DNA from: Vicinamibacteria bacterium
GTDB taxonomy: Bacteria > Acidobacteriota > Vicinamibacteria > Fen-336
DNA: 64,000 nt
NCBI GenBank assembly: GCA_035570235.1
Contig: DATMML010000137.1
Coordinates: 1 to 64,000 of the forward strand
Direction: 5' to 3'
Shown: piece after piece, positions 52,022-61,244 of the stretch
Position numbering within the stretch: the first letter of the stretch is position 1
Layout of the letters: each line of letters begins with the position of its first letter
The notes under the pieces: generated by a model
Databases searched by the model: none
Told to the model about the DNA's origin: nothing
Seen by the model: only the letters and a program-made list of their open reading frames with translations
Made by a program: the position numbers and the translations under genes

Positions 52022-53152
52022 CTAGGGCTCGACGGCGGGCAGGATGTACTCGGTCAGGATCTTGTCCGTTTGTTCGTGCATGCCCTTGGTGTTGTAGTTG
52101 GTGCTGGTGATCACGGCCGTGAGGTCCAGCGCCGGGATGGCGACCACTTTGTTGCCGCCGTTGCCGGCCATCATGTAGGCGGGGTATGCCTTGTCCCCCG
52201 ACTTCAGCGACCGCAGCCACCACAGGTAGCCGTAGTTGGTCTCCTCGTCGATCCGGGCGTGGGGCTTCGTGGAGGCCCCGACCCAGGCCTCGGGCACGAT
52301 GCGGGCGCCGTTCCAGACTCCGCGGTCAAGATAGAGCTGCACCAGCTTCAAGAGGTCGCGGCTCCGCAGGCGGAGGCCGCCTCCGGTCTGGGCGAGGCCC
52401 AGGGGGGAGAACGGCCACTCCGCGCGCTCTATGCCGAGCGGAGAGAAGAGGACCTTGTCCGCGAAGGCATTCACGGGCTGGCCGCTGGCGCGCGCGACCA
52501 CCTGTCCGAGCGTGAAGACGCCGGCCGTGCAATAGCTGAAGCTGCGCCCAAAGGGGGAGTCCTTCGGCCCCTGTCCCGACATGAATCCCCGGATCGGGAG
52601 GTCGAGGGTGAACTGGAGCCAGTCCTCGATGAGGTACATTCGCTCCTCGTTCCCGCGGGAGAAATCGTTCCAGTCGTTGCACTCCAAAAGCGAACTCATG
52701 GTGAGCAGGTCCTCGACCGTGATCTGCTCCTTGCGGGGATCGGGGTTCTGGAGGGGGCGCTTGTCGGGGAAGAAGGGGAGGACGGGCTCCCCCACCCCCT
52801 TCAGGAGGCCCTTGTCGATGGCGATCCCCGCCAGCATTCCCGTCACCGTCTTGGTGGCGGACCTTGTGTTCTGGAGGGCGGTCGCGTTCGAGTCGACATA
52901 CGCCTCGAAAGCCAGCTTTCCGTGGCGCGCGACCAGGACGCTCGTGATCTTCTTGAATCCCTCGGAGCGGATGGCGGCGTCCAGGGCCTGGAGACGGGAA
53001 GCGTTCAGCTTCAGGAGCCCCGGGTCCGCAGTGGCCCATCCGTCGTCCGCCCTCTCCGCCGGCCGGGCTTCCGCCTCGGGCGCCCAGAGATGAGACCCGA
53101 GCACGGCCACCGCCATCACACCGGGCAAAACGCGACTGACCCAGGCATTCAT
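52022..53152 (-). CDS. Serine hydrolase, beta-lactamase (class C / PBP4-like esterase) fold
   Basis: A 376-residue exported protein with a signal peptide (residues about 1-29) and ribosome binding site GAGGGGG. The nucleophile motif SxxK is SATK (near 97), in TRSATKTVTGMLAGIAIDKG. The second motif usually YxN appears as SYCTAG (near 206), an altered form. A late block NYGYLWWL and AGNGGNKVVAIPALDL (near 316-345) replaces the KTG/HxG strand. Such proteins are esterases, D-amino peptidases or carboxypeptidase-like enzymes, rarely true beta-lactamases. Stands alone between the formamidase and PAP2 genes on the same strand. Confidence 0.85.
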   Translation of the reverse strand: MNAWVSRVLPGVMAVAVLGSHLWAPEAEARPAERADDGWATADPGLLKLNASRLQALDAAIRSEGFKKITSVLVARHGKLAFEAYVDSNATALQNTRSATKTVTGMLAGIAIDKGLLKGVGEPVLPFFPDKRPLQNPDPRKEQITVEDLLTMSSLLECNDWNDFSRGNEERMYLIEDWLQFTLDLPIRGFMSGQGPKDSPFGRSFSYCTAGVFTLGQVVARASGQPVNAFADKVLFSPLGIERAEWPFSPLGLAQTGGGLRLRSRDLLKLVQLYLDRGVWNGARIVPEAWVGASTKPHARIDEETNYGYLWWLRSLKSGDKAYPAYMMAGNGGNKVVAIPALDLTAVITSTNYNTKGMHEQTDKILTEYILPAVEP

Positions 53153-53221
53153 GAATCAGACCCCCTCGCCGGTCACGGCCCTCCGGGACGCGCCCGGTGG
53201 CGGATTGGACGCACCCGACGC

Positions 53222-54070
53222 TCAGAAGGTTACGGTTAAGACGAGGCCGGCGCCCGACCCCTGCGGGTCGAGCCCGGGGGCCAAACGGACGCGGGGCTTG
53301 CCCGGGAGGGGCTCGCCGTCCCGGCGAACGGCGGTGCGGCCCACGATGTAGCCAATCCCGGCCCCGGCCAGGACGTCGGAGAGGTGGTGCGCCCTGATCT
53401 CCATGCGCGACACGCCGATGAGCCCGGCCAAAAGGTAGCCCGGCACGCCCAGCTTCCAGCCGTAGTAGTGAGCGCCCACCGTGGCCCAGGCGAACGCGTT
53501 CGAGGTGTGTCCGGAGGGAAAGGAGAGCTTGTCGGAGCCGTCCGGCCGGGGGCGCTGCGTCGCATACTTGAGGGCGGTGGTGTAGGTGACGGCGACGAGG
53601 GTGACCTCGGCTATGTCGTAGGTCGCATCGCGGAAGCGCTGATCTCTGGCCAGACGGCCCGCGCCGAACAGCGCGGCCGCGAGCGGTCCGATGACGTAGG
53701 CCTGACCCAGCCGGTCGCCAGCGTTACCGAGCCATTGGGCTCGCCTTTGGGCCGCGAAGTAGTTCTGCACGTTGTTGTCGAAGAGGGCCCCCCCGCCGCT
53801 CACGCCCGCGCTCACCAGGAAGGGGACCAGGTTGTCGGAGGAGAAGACGCCCACCGTGTCGCGCCCGAAGTTCGCGAGGAAGCGCGCGCCGGTGCGGCGC
53901 CCGTCGTCGGGATGGGGCCGGTCGACGGCGGGGGAGGCCGCGGCCTCGGCGGGGCGGGCCGGGGCCTCGGGGGGCGCGGCCGGCGCCTCTTGGGCCCGGG
54001 CCCGGAAGGGGAGGGCCAGGGTGACCAGGGCGAAGGCGACTAGGGTCCGCTGCGGTCGGCCTGATCCCAA
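53222..54070 (-). CDS. Secreted PAP2-superfamily phosphatase (paralog of 48848-49660)
   Basis: A protein of about 282 residues. The TTG at 54070 is chosen: GGAGGTG lies just upstream, it starts the signal peptide (TLVAFALVTLALPFRARAQ), and a TATAAT box lies at 54101-54106. GTG codons at 54076 and 54082 are alternatives. After an Ala/Pro-rich linker the PAP2 blocks appear: KYATQRPRPDG, SFPSGHTSNAFAWA and SRMEIRAHHLSDVLAG. The C-terminal strand ends in Phe (GAGLVLTVTF). Located directly after ftsZ on the same strand, it could recycle undecaprenyl pyrophosphate for the neighbouring cell-wall genes (inference). Confidence 0.85.
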   Translation of the reverse strand: MGSGRPQRTLVAFALVTLALPFRARAQEAPAAPPEAPARPAEAAASPAVDRPHPDDGRRTGARFLANFGRDTVGVFSSDNLVPFLVSAGVSGGGALFDNNVQNYFAAQRRAQWLGNAGDRLGQAYVIGPLAAALFGAGRLARDQRFRDATYDIAEVTLVAVTYTTALKYATQRPRPDGSDKLSFPSGHTSNAFAWATVGAHYYGWKLGVPGYLLAGLIGVSRMEIRAHHLSDVLAGAGIGYIVGRTAVRRDGEPLPGKPRVRLAPGLDPQGSGAGLVLTVTF

Positions 54071-54100
54071 CGGCACCTCCACGCCCGGGGCAAGGTGCCG

Positions 54101-54106
54101 ATTATA
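54101..54106 (-). promoter_or_regulatory. Perfect TATAAT box before the PAP2 gene
   Basis: Minus-strand TATAAT located between the ftsZ stop (54117) and the PAP2 start codons at 54070-54082. It would start RNA near 54094 and excludes the longer frame beginning at 54130 as the product of this promoter. Confidence 0.5.
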
Positions 54107-54116
54107 GACGCCGACA

Positions 54117-55313
54117 CTAGTCGCTTCCACCCCCTTGCTTGCGCAGGAAGGCGGGCACGTCCAGGTCCACCCTCCCTCCCGCCACCGCCGCCTTGGGGTT
54201 GTTGGGCGTCTTGCGGTAGAAGCTGCCCCCCGCCTCCGCCGAGGAGTGCGGCATCGCGGTCTGGGAGCCCATGTAGTTGGTGAGGTCCACGGGGGTGGGG
54301 ACCGCTTTGCGCGGGCCGCGCGTGAAGCCGGTCGCGATCACCGTGACCTTGACCGCGTTGCCCATGGACTCGTCGGTCACGATCCCGTAAATGACGTTGG
54401 CCTCCGGGTCCGCGACCTTGGTGATGAGGGAGGTGGCTTCCGCCGCCTCCGCCAAGGAGAGATCGGAACCCCCCGTGATGTTGACGATGATGCCCTTGGC
54501 GCCCTCGATCGAGCTGTCCTCCAGGAGGGGGTTCGAGATCGCGCGCTGGGCGGCCTCCACCGCCCGGTTCTCGCCCTGGCCGATCCCGGTGCCCATCACG
54601 GCCTGGCCCATGCCCTTCATGACCGCGCGCACATCCGCGAAGTCCAGGTTGATCTGGCCAGGCACGGTGATGATGTCGCTGATCCCCTGCACCGCCTGCC
54701 GGAGGACGTCGTCGGCCACGCGGAAGGCCTCGGAGACGGGGGTGTTGCGGGCCACCGTCTGGAGGAGGCGGTCGTTGGGGATGGCGATCACGGAGTCGAC
54801 GCATTCGCGCAGCTGGACCAGGCCATCCATGGCCTGGCTCATGCGCCGCTTCCCCTCCAGGCCGAAGGGAAGGGTCACCACCGCCACCGTGAGGACGCTG
54901 CCGGTCTCCCCCCCCAGCTGGCCGGCGATGGAGGCGACCACGGGGGCCGCACCCGTGCCCGTTCCCCCCCCGAGCCCGGTGGTGATGAAGACCATGTCCG
55001 CGCCCTCCAGGGCGTCGCAGATCTTCTCCGTGTCCTCCACCGCGGCCTGGCGGCCGATGTCAGGGTTGGCTCCCGCCCCCAGCCCCTTGGTGACCTTGGC
55101 CCCGATCTGGATCTTCACCGGAGCGCGGTTCGCGCGCAGGGCCTGGAGGTCGGTGTTCACGGCGATGAACTCGATCCCCTGGAGCCCGGAGGCGATCATG
55201 CGGGCGATCGCGTTGCCGCCTCCCCCCCCCACCCCCACCACCTTTATCCGGGCCCCGCTCATCTCCTCGTCCGCGAAGGTGATGCGGCCCGGCGCATCGT
55301 TATGCTTGGTCAT
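54117..55313 (-). CDS. ftsZ: Cell division protein FtsZ
   Basis: A 398-residue tubulin-like GTPase that forms the Z ring. N-terminal [14 protein letters not shown], then tubulin signature [16 protein letters not shown] near 113-128, T7 loop block [14 protein letters not shown] near 220. The C-terminal linker is short and ends in the conserved peptide [11 protein letters not shown] that binds FtsA and ZipA-like partners. It starts 3 nt after the zinc-ribbon gene and is the last division gene of the cluster. Confidence 0.98.
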   Translation of the reverse strand: MTKHNDAPGRITFADEEMSGARIKVVGVGGGGGNAIARMIASGLQGIEFIAVNTDLQALRANRAPVKIQIGAKVTKGLGAGANPDIGRQAAVEDTEKICDALEGADMVFITTGLGGGTGTGAAPVVASIAGQLGGETGSVLTVAVVTLPFGLEGKRRMSQAMDGLVQLRECVDSVIAIPNDRLLQTVARNTPVSEAFRVADDVLRQAVQGISDIITVPGQINLDFADVRAVMKGMGQAVMGTGIGQGENRAVEAAQRAISNPLLEDSSIEGAKGIIVNITGGSDLSLAEAAEATSLITKVADPEANVIYGIVTDESMGNAVKVTVIATGFTRGPRKAVPTPVDLTNYMGSQTAMPHSSAEAGGSFYRKTPNNPKAAVAGGRVDLDVPAFLRKQGGGSD

Positions 55314-55316
55314 AGC

Positions 55317-55526
55317 TCAAATCCCTTCCGAGCAACCGGTCATGAACCCGCAGCGCAGGCAGATCCGCTTGCAGTGATAGGCGACGACGAAGGCGCCACA
55401 CATCTCGCAGGGCAGGTCTCCGGGGTCGCGCAGGGCGAAGCCCCCGCCCCGGCGGACGACCTCTCGGGAACGGCTCTCGGTGATGGGCACAGGCGGAAAG
55501 GCCGCGCCTTCGCTCTTGACGTCCAT
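55317..55526 (-). CDS. 69-residue zinc-ribbon protein between ftsA and ftsZ
   Basis: Small gene with the best ribosome binding site in the region (AAGGAGGTGG, 4 nt before ATG) and 3 nt from ftsZ, so it is almost surely translated. Residues 1-38 are flexible and polar. The C-terminal 30 residues carry six Cys: CEMCG (40-43), HCKRICLRCG (52, 56, 59) and GC at 65. The arrangement resembles the zinc ribbon at the C-terminus of B12-dependent ribonucleotide reductase NrdJ (CxxCG...C-x-x-C-x-x-CG...GC). Not a known dcw component. It may bind zinc or nucleic acid, or link division to redox or metal state; function unknown. Confidence 0.82.
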   Translation of the reverse strand: MDVKSEGAAFPPVPITESRSREVVRRGGGFALRDPGDLPCEMCGAFVVAYHCKRICLRCGFMTGCSEGI

Positions 55527-55618
55527 GGCCACCTCCTTGGTTCTGCCCGGCCGGCCCTCCTGGCCGGCCCGTCGCCTTCCCCCGGTCGTCCCGCGCTCGC
55601 GGGGCCGGGAAGATCCCC

Positions 55619-56869
55619 TCAGAAAAAGTCCGACAACCAGCCCATGAGGCGCCCGGTCACCTTGCCGAAGGTCCCCGTCGCCGCCTGTTGCCGCGTGGTC
55701 CCCAGGGCTCGGCCGGCCCGGTTGCGATATCCGCAAAGCACCAGCCCCACCGCGGTGGAGTAGACGGGGCTGGCCACCACGTCGACCAGGCCCCCGATCC
55801 CGGCCGGGGTGCCCCTCCGCACGGGCATGTCGAAGATCTGCTCCGCGATTTCCGGCATCCCTTCCAGGATGCTGCCCCCCCCCGTGAGCACGACCCCGCT
55901 GTTCAGGCTGCGGTCGAAGCCGGCCCTCCTGATCTCGGTGAGGACGAGCTGGCAGATCTCCTCCGCCCGGGCCTGGACCACGTCCCCTAGCACCTGGCGG
56001 GCCATGATCCGGGGCTTGCGGCCCCCCACGCTCGGCACCTCGATCGAGTCCTCCTCCGGGACCATGGAGGTGAGAGCGCAGCCGTGCTTCTTCTTGATCT
56101 TCTCCGCCTCGTTGACGGGGGTGCGCAGGGCCACCGCCACGTCGTTGGTGAAGTGCTCGCCCCCCACCTGCAGGACCGCGGTGTGCCAGAGCGAGCCCTT
56201 CTCGAAGATGGCGAGGTCGGTGGTGCCGCCCCCGATGTCCACCAGGGCCACCCCCAGCTCCTTCTCGTCGGGGGTGAGGCAGGCCTCCGCGGCCGAGATC
56301 TGGGTGAGGACGGTGTCGATCACCTCCAGCCCGGCCCGGTTCACGCAGGTCACGGTGTTCTGGGCGGCGGTGGAGGAGCAGGTGATGATGTGGACGTTGA
56401 CCTCCAGCCGGGTCCCGGTCATGCCCGTGGGGTCCCCGATGCCGTCCTGGTCGTCCACCACGAACTCCTGGGGCAGCACGTGGAGGATCTCGCGGTCCAG
56501 GGGAATGGAGACGGCCTTGGCCGCCTCGATGGCCCGGTGCACGTCCTCCCGCTCGATGACCCGGTTCTTGCTGGAGACCGCGATCACCCCCCGGGAATTG
56601 AAGCCGCGGATGTGGGTCCCCGCGATCCCCACGTAGGCGGAGCCGATCTCCACCCCCGCCATGAGCTCCGCCTCCTCGAGGACGCGCTTGATGGAGTCCA
56701 CGGTGGCCTCGAGGTTGATGACCACCCCTTTGCGAAGGCCCTTGGACTCCGTCTGGCCGATTCCGATCACGTCCAGGCGGCCCTCTTCCGTGATCTCGGC
56801 CACGATGGCGCAGATCTTGTGGGTCCCGATGTCCAGGCCCACGATGTAACGGTCCTTTTTCTTGGCCAA
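55619..56869 (-). CDS. ftsA: Cell division protein FtsA
   Basis: A 416-residue actin-like ATPase that tethers FtsZ to the membrane. N-terminal IVGLDIGTHKICAIVAEI, phosphate-2 block VALVDIGGGTTDLAIFEKG near 205, adenosine block VVLTGGGSILEGMPEIAEQI near 325. The end (RLMGWLSDFF) is an amphipathic membrane-targeting helix. It starts 2 nt after ftsQ. A 92-nt gap separates it from the zinc-ribbon gene. Confidence 0.97.
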   Translation of the reverse strand: MAKKKDRYIVGLDIGTHKICAIVAEITEEGRLDVIGIGQTESKGLRKGVVINLEATVDSIKRVLEEAELMAGVEIGSAYVGIAGTHIRGFNSRGVIAVSSKNRVIEREDVHRAIEAAKAVSIPLDREILHVLPQEFVVDDQDGIGDPTGMTGTRLEVNVHIITCSSTAAQNTVTCVNRAGLEVIDTVLTQISAAEACLTPDEKELGVALVDIGGGTTDLAIFEKGSLWHTAVLQVGGEHFTNDVAVALRTPVNEAEKIKKKHGCALTSMVPEEDSIEVPSVGGRKPRIMARQVLGDVVQARAEEICQLVLTEIRRAGFDRSLNSGVVLTGGGSILEGMPEIAEQIFDMPVRRGTPAGIGGLVDVVASPVYSTAVGLVLCGYRNRAGRALGTTRQQAATGTFGKVTGRLMGWLSDFF

Positions 56870-56871
56870 AG

Positions 56872-57807
56872 CTAGTTCCCTCTCTCCCTTGGGCGTGCCT
56901 TCGCCGCCCGGGGGGGCGGTCCCCCGGCGGCCGGAACGGGGGGGACGGTTTCCAGGGGCCGCGCATAAATGCGGCCGCGGAAGCGCAGGTCGAATGCGGC
57001 GGTCCCGGGGGCCCTCTCCGCGAGGTCCCGCCGGAGACCGAGAAAAGTGAGGAAGCGCCGGCGGTAGGGCGGGGACCCCATGAGCAGCACCTCGCCCGCC
57101 CCCTTGAGCACGACCCTCATGTCCCCCGCGCCGTCCACGAACACCTCCGACACCTCCGCGGAGAGCTCTCCGAGGTCGCGCAGCAGGGTCCCCGCCCGCT
57201 GCGCGCGTTCCCGACGGTCCTCGCCCTCCACCCCGCCCAGGCCGCGCACGATGGGGAGGTCGAAAGCGGCGGTGCGGGGACCGTAGACGTCGATGAGGGC
57301 GCCGTCGCCGTCCATGAGGTAGAGCCGCTCCACCTCCGCCAGGGCCAGGGGGACCCGCTCGCGGATCTCCACCTTGAGGGTGTCGGGCAGGGTGCGGCCG
57401 ACGGTGGCGTCGGCCACCCAGGGCGAGGCGCGCAGCCGGGTCTTCAGGGCCTCGATGTTGAGGCCGAGGATGTTCTCCCCCACCGCGGGGCCGAGCAGCT
57501 CGCGCACCTCCCCCTCGGAGAGGAAGTGGCTCCCCCGGACTTCCACCCGGCCCACGCGCAGCCGCTCGCTGGCCATCACCTTGGCGTAGCCCGTCCAGAG
57601 GGCGGCTAGGGTGACGAGAAGGGCGGCCAGAAGCTGCAGGATCAGGATGGCGCGGGCCGTGAAGCCCCGCCGGGTGCGCCGCACCCGCGTCCTGGTCCGG
57701 GGACGGAGGAAGGGCGGGTCATCCGCGGGGCCCAAGGGGACGGGGTTCAAGGGAAGATCGGCCATGGCCTCCAGGGGAAGCTCGAAGGGCAGGCCGCGCC
57801 TAGCCAT
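56872..57807 (-). CDS. ftsQ: Cell division protein FtsQ
   Basis: A 311-residue bitopic protein of the divisome. A cytoplasmic basic tail (about 1-48) precedes a transmembrane helix (AILILQLLAALLVTLAALW, about 52-70), a POTRA domain (about 80-150, RVGRVEVRGSHFLSEGEVRE, TLKVEIRERVPLALAEV) and a beta-domain. The Pro/Ala-rich C-terminus is not conserved. The start overlaps murB by 8 nt; an internal Met at residue 15 is a possible alternative start. Confidence 0.92.
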   Translation of the reverse strand: MARRGLPFELPLEAMADLPLNPVPLGPADDPPFLRPRTRTRVRRTRRGFTARAILILQLLAALLVTLAALWTGYAKVMASERLRVGRVEVRGSHFLSEGEVRELLGPAVGENILGLNIEALKTRLRASPWVADATVGRTLPDTLKVEIRERVPLALAEVERLYLMDGDGALIDVYGPRTAAFDLPIVRGLGGVEGEDRRERAQRAGTLLRDLGELSAEVSEVFVDGAGDMRVVLKGAGEVLLMGSPPYRRRFLTFLGLRRDLAERAPGTAAFDLRFRGRIYARPLETVPPVPAAGGPPPRAAKARPRERGN

Positions 57808-58702
57808 GGCGGGGCCTCCAGACCTTGACCTCGAGCTCGAGGTTGACGCCCGCCTCCCGCTCCACCCTCTCGTGGACGACCTCGAGAAGAGCGAGCACGT
57901 CCGCCGCGCGCGCGTTCTGGTCGTTGACCACGAAGTTCGCGTGCCGCGGGCTCAGGACCGCCCCCCCCTTGCGGGTGCCCTTGAGGCCCAGGGCATCGAT
58001 GATCTTGCCCGCGTGGCCCCCGGGCGGGTTCTTGAATACGCAGCCCGCGTTGCGCCCGCCGGGCTGGCTCTCCGTACGCTGCCGCGTGAGCTCCCGGGTC
58101 TCCTTCTCCAGAAGCGCGGGGTCCTCCGGGGAGAGCCGCACGGTCAGGGAGGCCACCGCGGAGCCCTCGGGGATGGAGGACCCGCGGTAGTGGAAGCGCC
58201 AGCCCTCGGGGGGCCGGGCGGGGGAGCCGTCCTCGTCGTAGACCAGGATCTCCTTGAGGACGTCGCTGATCGAGAAGCCGTAAGCCCCCGCGTTCATGAC
58301 CGCGGCCCCCCCGATCGAGCCCGGGATGCCGACCGCGCTCTCCAGGCCCCGCCATCCGGCGCGGCAGCACTGGACCACGGTGAAGATCACGCCCGCCCCC
58401 GCCGCCGCCGTCACCTCTCCGTTCTCTCCGATCTCCACCCGACGCATCTCCTCGGTGTTCACGATCAGCTCGTCCAGGCCCTCGTCCACCACCACCAGGT
58501 TCGATCCCCCGCCCAGGATGCGGTGGGGCACGGCGAGCTCGCCGCGGAGGGCCAGGGTTTTCCGGAGCTCCTCGGGCGAGCGGGGAAAAGCCATCACCGC
58601 CGCCGGACCGCCCACCCCCATGGAGGTGTGGCGGGAGAAGGGCTCCTGCTCGCGGAAGGGCACCCCCGCCTCCGCGAGCGCCGGCGTCACGCGGGGATCC
58701 AT
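57800..58702 (-). CDS. murB: UDP-N-acetylenolpyruvoylglucosamine reductase MurB
   Basis: A 300-residue FAD enzyme that makes UDP-MurNAc. FAD-binding blocks: SRHTSMGVGGPAAVMAFPRS (near 23), LGGGSNLVVVDEGLDELIVN (near 63), GIPGSIGGAAVMNAGAYG (near 125). The catalytic Ser is in AGCVFKNPPGGHAGKIIDA (near 220; type II-like reading with Cys-x-Phe-Lys-Asn-Pro), and a final Glu in LLEVVHERVEREAGVNLELE. Length and motifs fit the short type found in many Gram-negatives. It starts 4 nt after murC. Confidence 0.96.
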   Translation of the reverse strand: MDPRVTPALAEAGVPFREQEPFSRHTSMGVGGPAAVMAFPRSPEELRKTLALRGELAVPHRILGGGSNLVVVDEGLDELIVNTEEMRRVEIGENGEVTAAAGAGVIFTVVQCCRAGWRGLESAVGIPGSIGGAAVMNAGAYGFSISDVLKEILVYDEDGSPARPPEGWRFHYRGSSIPEGSAVASLTVRLSPEDPALLEKETRELTRQRTESQPGGRNAGCVFKNPPGGHAGKIIDALGLKGTRKGGAVLSPRHANFVVNDQNARAADVLALLEVVHERVEREAGVNLELEVKVWRPRHG

Positions 58703-58706
58703 GCGC

Positions 58707-60080
58707 TCACGCCCCCTGCCTCCGCAGCAGCTCTTCCCCCGCCGACCACACGCTTCCCGCCCCCAGGGTCAGGACCACGTCCCCCGCCCGCGCTTCCGCG
58801 GCCAGCCGCTCGGTGGCCGCCTTCAGGTCCCCCGCGTAAACGGCATGGCGGTGGCCCCGCTCCGCGATGGCCTGGGCCAGGGCCTCGGCCGTGATCCCTG
58901 GGATCTCCTCCTCCCCCGCCCCATAGACATCGGTCAAGAGGAGGGCGTCCGCCAGGTGGAAGGCGCGGCAGAAGTCGTCCCAGAGGGCCTGGGTGCGGGT
59001 GAAGCGGTGGGGCTGGAAGAGCACGAGCGTCCGCCGCGACCCCGCCCGGAGGCGCAGGGTCTCGAGGGTGGCGCGGATCTCCGTGGGGTGGTGGCCGTAG
59101 TCGTCCACGACCGTGATGCCGCCCGCCTCGCCCCGCACCTGGAAGCGCCGGTCGACACCCGTGAAGCCCTCCAGAGCCGCGCGTACTTTTTCGAAGGGGA
59201 CGCCGAGGTCGGAGCCGACCGCCACCGCGGCCAGCGAGTTCTGGGCGTTGTGGGCCCCTGGCACCGCGAGCCGGATCGGCCCCAGGGCCTGGCCCCCGAG
59301 GGTGGCGGTGTAGGCGGAGCCCTCGGGGCCCACCTTGAGATCGCGGGCGGAAACGTGGGCCTGGGGGGAGAGTCCGTAGGTGAGGACCCGGCGCTCCACC
59401 CGGGGCAGGATGTCCTGCACGGGCCCGTCGTCCAGGCAGAGCACGGCTACCCCGTAGAAGGGGACCTTGTTCACGAAGCCGATGAAGGCCTCCTGGAGAT
59501 CGCTGAGGTCCCGATAGACGTCGAGGTGCTCGCGGTCGATGTTGGTCACGACCGCCACCGTTGGCGAGAGCTTGAGGAAGGAGCGGTCGGACTCGTCGGC
59601 CTCCGCCACCACGAAGTCGCCCTTGCCCAGCCGGGCCCCCGAGCCGAGCACGCCCAGCCGTCCCCCCAGGACCACGGTGGGGTCGAGGCCGCCCCGGTCG
59701 AGGACGAGGGCCACCATCGAGGTGGTGGTGGTCTTGCCGTGGCTCCCCGCCACCACCACTCCGTACTTGAGCCGCATCAGTTCGGCCAGCATCTCCGCCC
59801 GCGGGATGACAGGAACGCCCACCCGCCGCGCCTCCAGCACCTCCGGGTTGTCGCTGCGGACGGCGGTGGAGGTGACCACCACGTGGGCCCCCTTCAGGTG
59901 GGCGGCGTCGTGGCCGACGGCGACCCGCGCTCCCAGCGCGGCCAGCCGGTCGGTGATCGCGGAGCGCCGGAGGTCGGACCCGGTCACGGTGTAGCCGAGG
60001 TTGAGCAGCACCTCCGCAATCCCGCTCATGCCCGAGCCCCCGATCCCCACGAAGTGGATGTGCTGGATCCTCCTAAGCAC
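58707..60080 (-). CDS. murC: UDP-N-acetylmuramate-L-alanine ligase MurC
   Basis: A 457-residue Mur ligase that adds L-Ala. The N-terminal nucleotide-sugar domain has [20 protein letters not shown], the ATP P-loop is [16 protein letters not shown] near 112, and the central domain block is [14 protein letters not shown] near 160. The C-terminal domain includes [16 protein letters not shown] and [18 protein letters not shown] 96-nt gap separates it from murG, with no further gene visible. Confidence 0.97.
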   Translation of the reverse strand: MLRRIQHIHFVGIGGSGMSGIAEVLLNLGYTVTGSDLRRSAITDRLAALGARVAVGHDAAHLKGAHVVVTSTAVRSDNPEVLEARRVGVPVIPRAEMLAELMRLKYGVVVAGSHGKTTTTSMVALVLDRGGLDPTVVLGGRLGVLGSGARLGKGDFVVAEADESDRSFLKLSPTVAVVTNIDREHLDVYRDLSDLQEAFIGFVNKVPFYGVAVLCLDDGPVQDILPRVERRVLTYGLSPQAHVSARDLKVGPEGSAYTATLGGQALGPIRLAVPGAHNAQNSLAAVAVGSDLGVPFEKVRAALEGFTGVDRRFQVRGEAGGITVVDDYGHHPTEIRATLETLRLRAGSRRTLVLFQPHRFTRTQALWDDFCRAFHLADALLLTDVYGAGEEEIPGITAEALAQAIAERGHRHAVYAGDLKAATERLAAEARAGDVVLTLGAGSVWSAGEELLRRQGA

Positions 60081-60176
60081 TCTCGGCTCCCGCCGGGAAA
60101 GAGGGAGACACCCGCCCGCGCGCGCCGGCCGGGCCCAGGAGCCCGGAGCTCCCTCTCCCGCGTCCTCGTCCCTCGC

Positions 60177-61244
60177 TCATGCCAAGCCATCTAGCAGGTC
60201 CGCCACCCGGGCGGCCGCGTCCGGCCGACCGCGGCGGCGCGCCGCCTCCTCCATGGCCTCGATCGTCCCCGGGCTCTCGAGCAGTCCCCTTAGGGCGCGG
60301 GCCAGGGCCTCCCCCGAGAGCTCCCCCTCCTCCATCACCGCCGCCGCCCCCGCCGCCTGGAGGGCGCGGGCGTTCTCCCGCTGGTGGTCGCCGGCGGCAC
60401 GCGCGAAGGGGACGAGGAGGGCGGCCTTCCCCGCGGCCAGGAGCTCGGCGCAGGTCGTAGCCCCGCTCCGCGCGAGCACGAGGTCCGCCTCCTGGAGCCG
60501 GCGCTCCATGTCGTCCACGAAGGCCAGCACCTCGTCCGGTCGCCCCGCGGCGCGGTAGCCGGCCAGGACCTCCCCCCGCATGGCCTCCCCCGTCTGGTGG
60601 ACGAGACGGAGCCGCTCCGACCCCGGCAGGTGGGGCAGGGCGGCCAGGAGCGCGCGGTTCAGGACGGCCGACCCCTGGCTCCCCCCGAAGGCGAGGACCG
60701 TGAAGGGGGGCGCGTGGCGCCGGGGCGGGCGCGGCGCGAAGCCCGCCCGCACCGGGTTGCCGGTGATCACGCCCTTCCCCCCGAACTCGCGACGGGCCTC
60801 CTCCCACGCGCAGGCCACCCGCGTCACCAGCGGGCGCAGGACGCGGTTGGTGAAGCCCGGCTTCGCGTTGGGCTCGAGGATCACCGTGCGCACTCCCAGG
60901 AGAGCCGCGGCCAGCACGACCGGCCCCCCCGCGTACCCGCCCACCCCGAGGACGGCCGCGGGGCGGAGGCGCCGGACGAGGGCCGCGGAGCGCAGCAGGC
61001 CGTAGGGCAGGGCGAGCAGGCCCCGCAGGAAGGGAAAGAGACCCACGCGGTTGAGGGGCAGGATGGGCAGGAGCACGAGCTCGTGGCCGGCCGCGGGCAC
61101 GAGGCGGGTCTCGAGCCCACGGGGCGTTCCCGCAAAGACGATCCGGGTCTGGGGCGAGCGGCGGGAAAGCTCCGCCGCCACCGCGATCCCGGGGAAGAGG
61201 TGGCCCCCGGTGCCGCCCGCCGCGATGAGTATCGTCCGCGCCAT
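60177..61244 (-). CDS. murG: MurG glycosyltransferase (lipid II synthesis)
   Basis: A 355-residue GT-B enzyme that transfers GlcNAc to lipid I on the inner face of the membrane. Blocks: AAGGTGGHLFPGIAVAAEL at the N-terminus, GVGGYAGGPVVLAAALLGV near 103, LAFGGSQGSAVLNRALL near 190, and the UDP-GlcNAc-binding LVLARSGATTCAELLAAGKA near 257-276. It starts directly after the ftsW stop. The usual length supports a complete gene. Confidence 0.97.
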   Translation of the reverse strand: MARTILIAAGGTGGHLFPGIAVAAELSRRSPQTRIVFAGTPRGLETRLVPAAGHELVLLPILPLNRVGLFPFLRGLLALPYGLLRSAALVRRLRPAAVLGVGGYAGGPVVLAAALLGVRTVILEPNAKPGFTNRVLRPLVTRVACAWEEARREFGGKGVITGNPVRAGFAPRPPRRHAPPFTVLAFGGSQGSAVLNRALLAALPHLPGSERLRLVHQTGEAMRGEVLAGYRAAGRPDEVLAFVDDMERRLQEADLVLARSGATTCAELLAAGKAALLVPFARAAGDHQRENARALQAAGAAAVMEEGELSGEALARALRGLLESPGTIEAMEEAARRRGRPDAAARVADLLDGLA

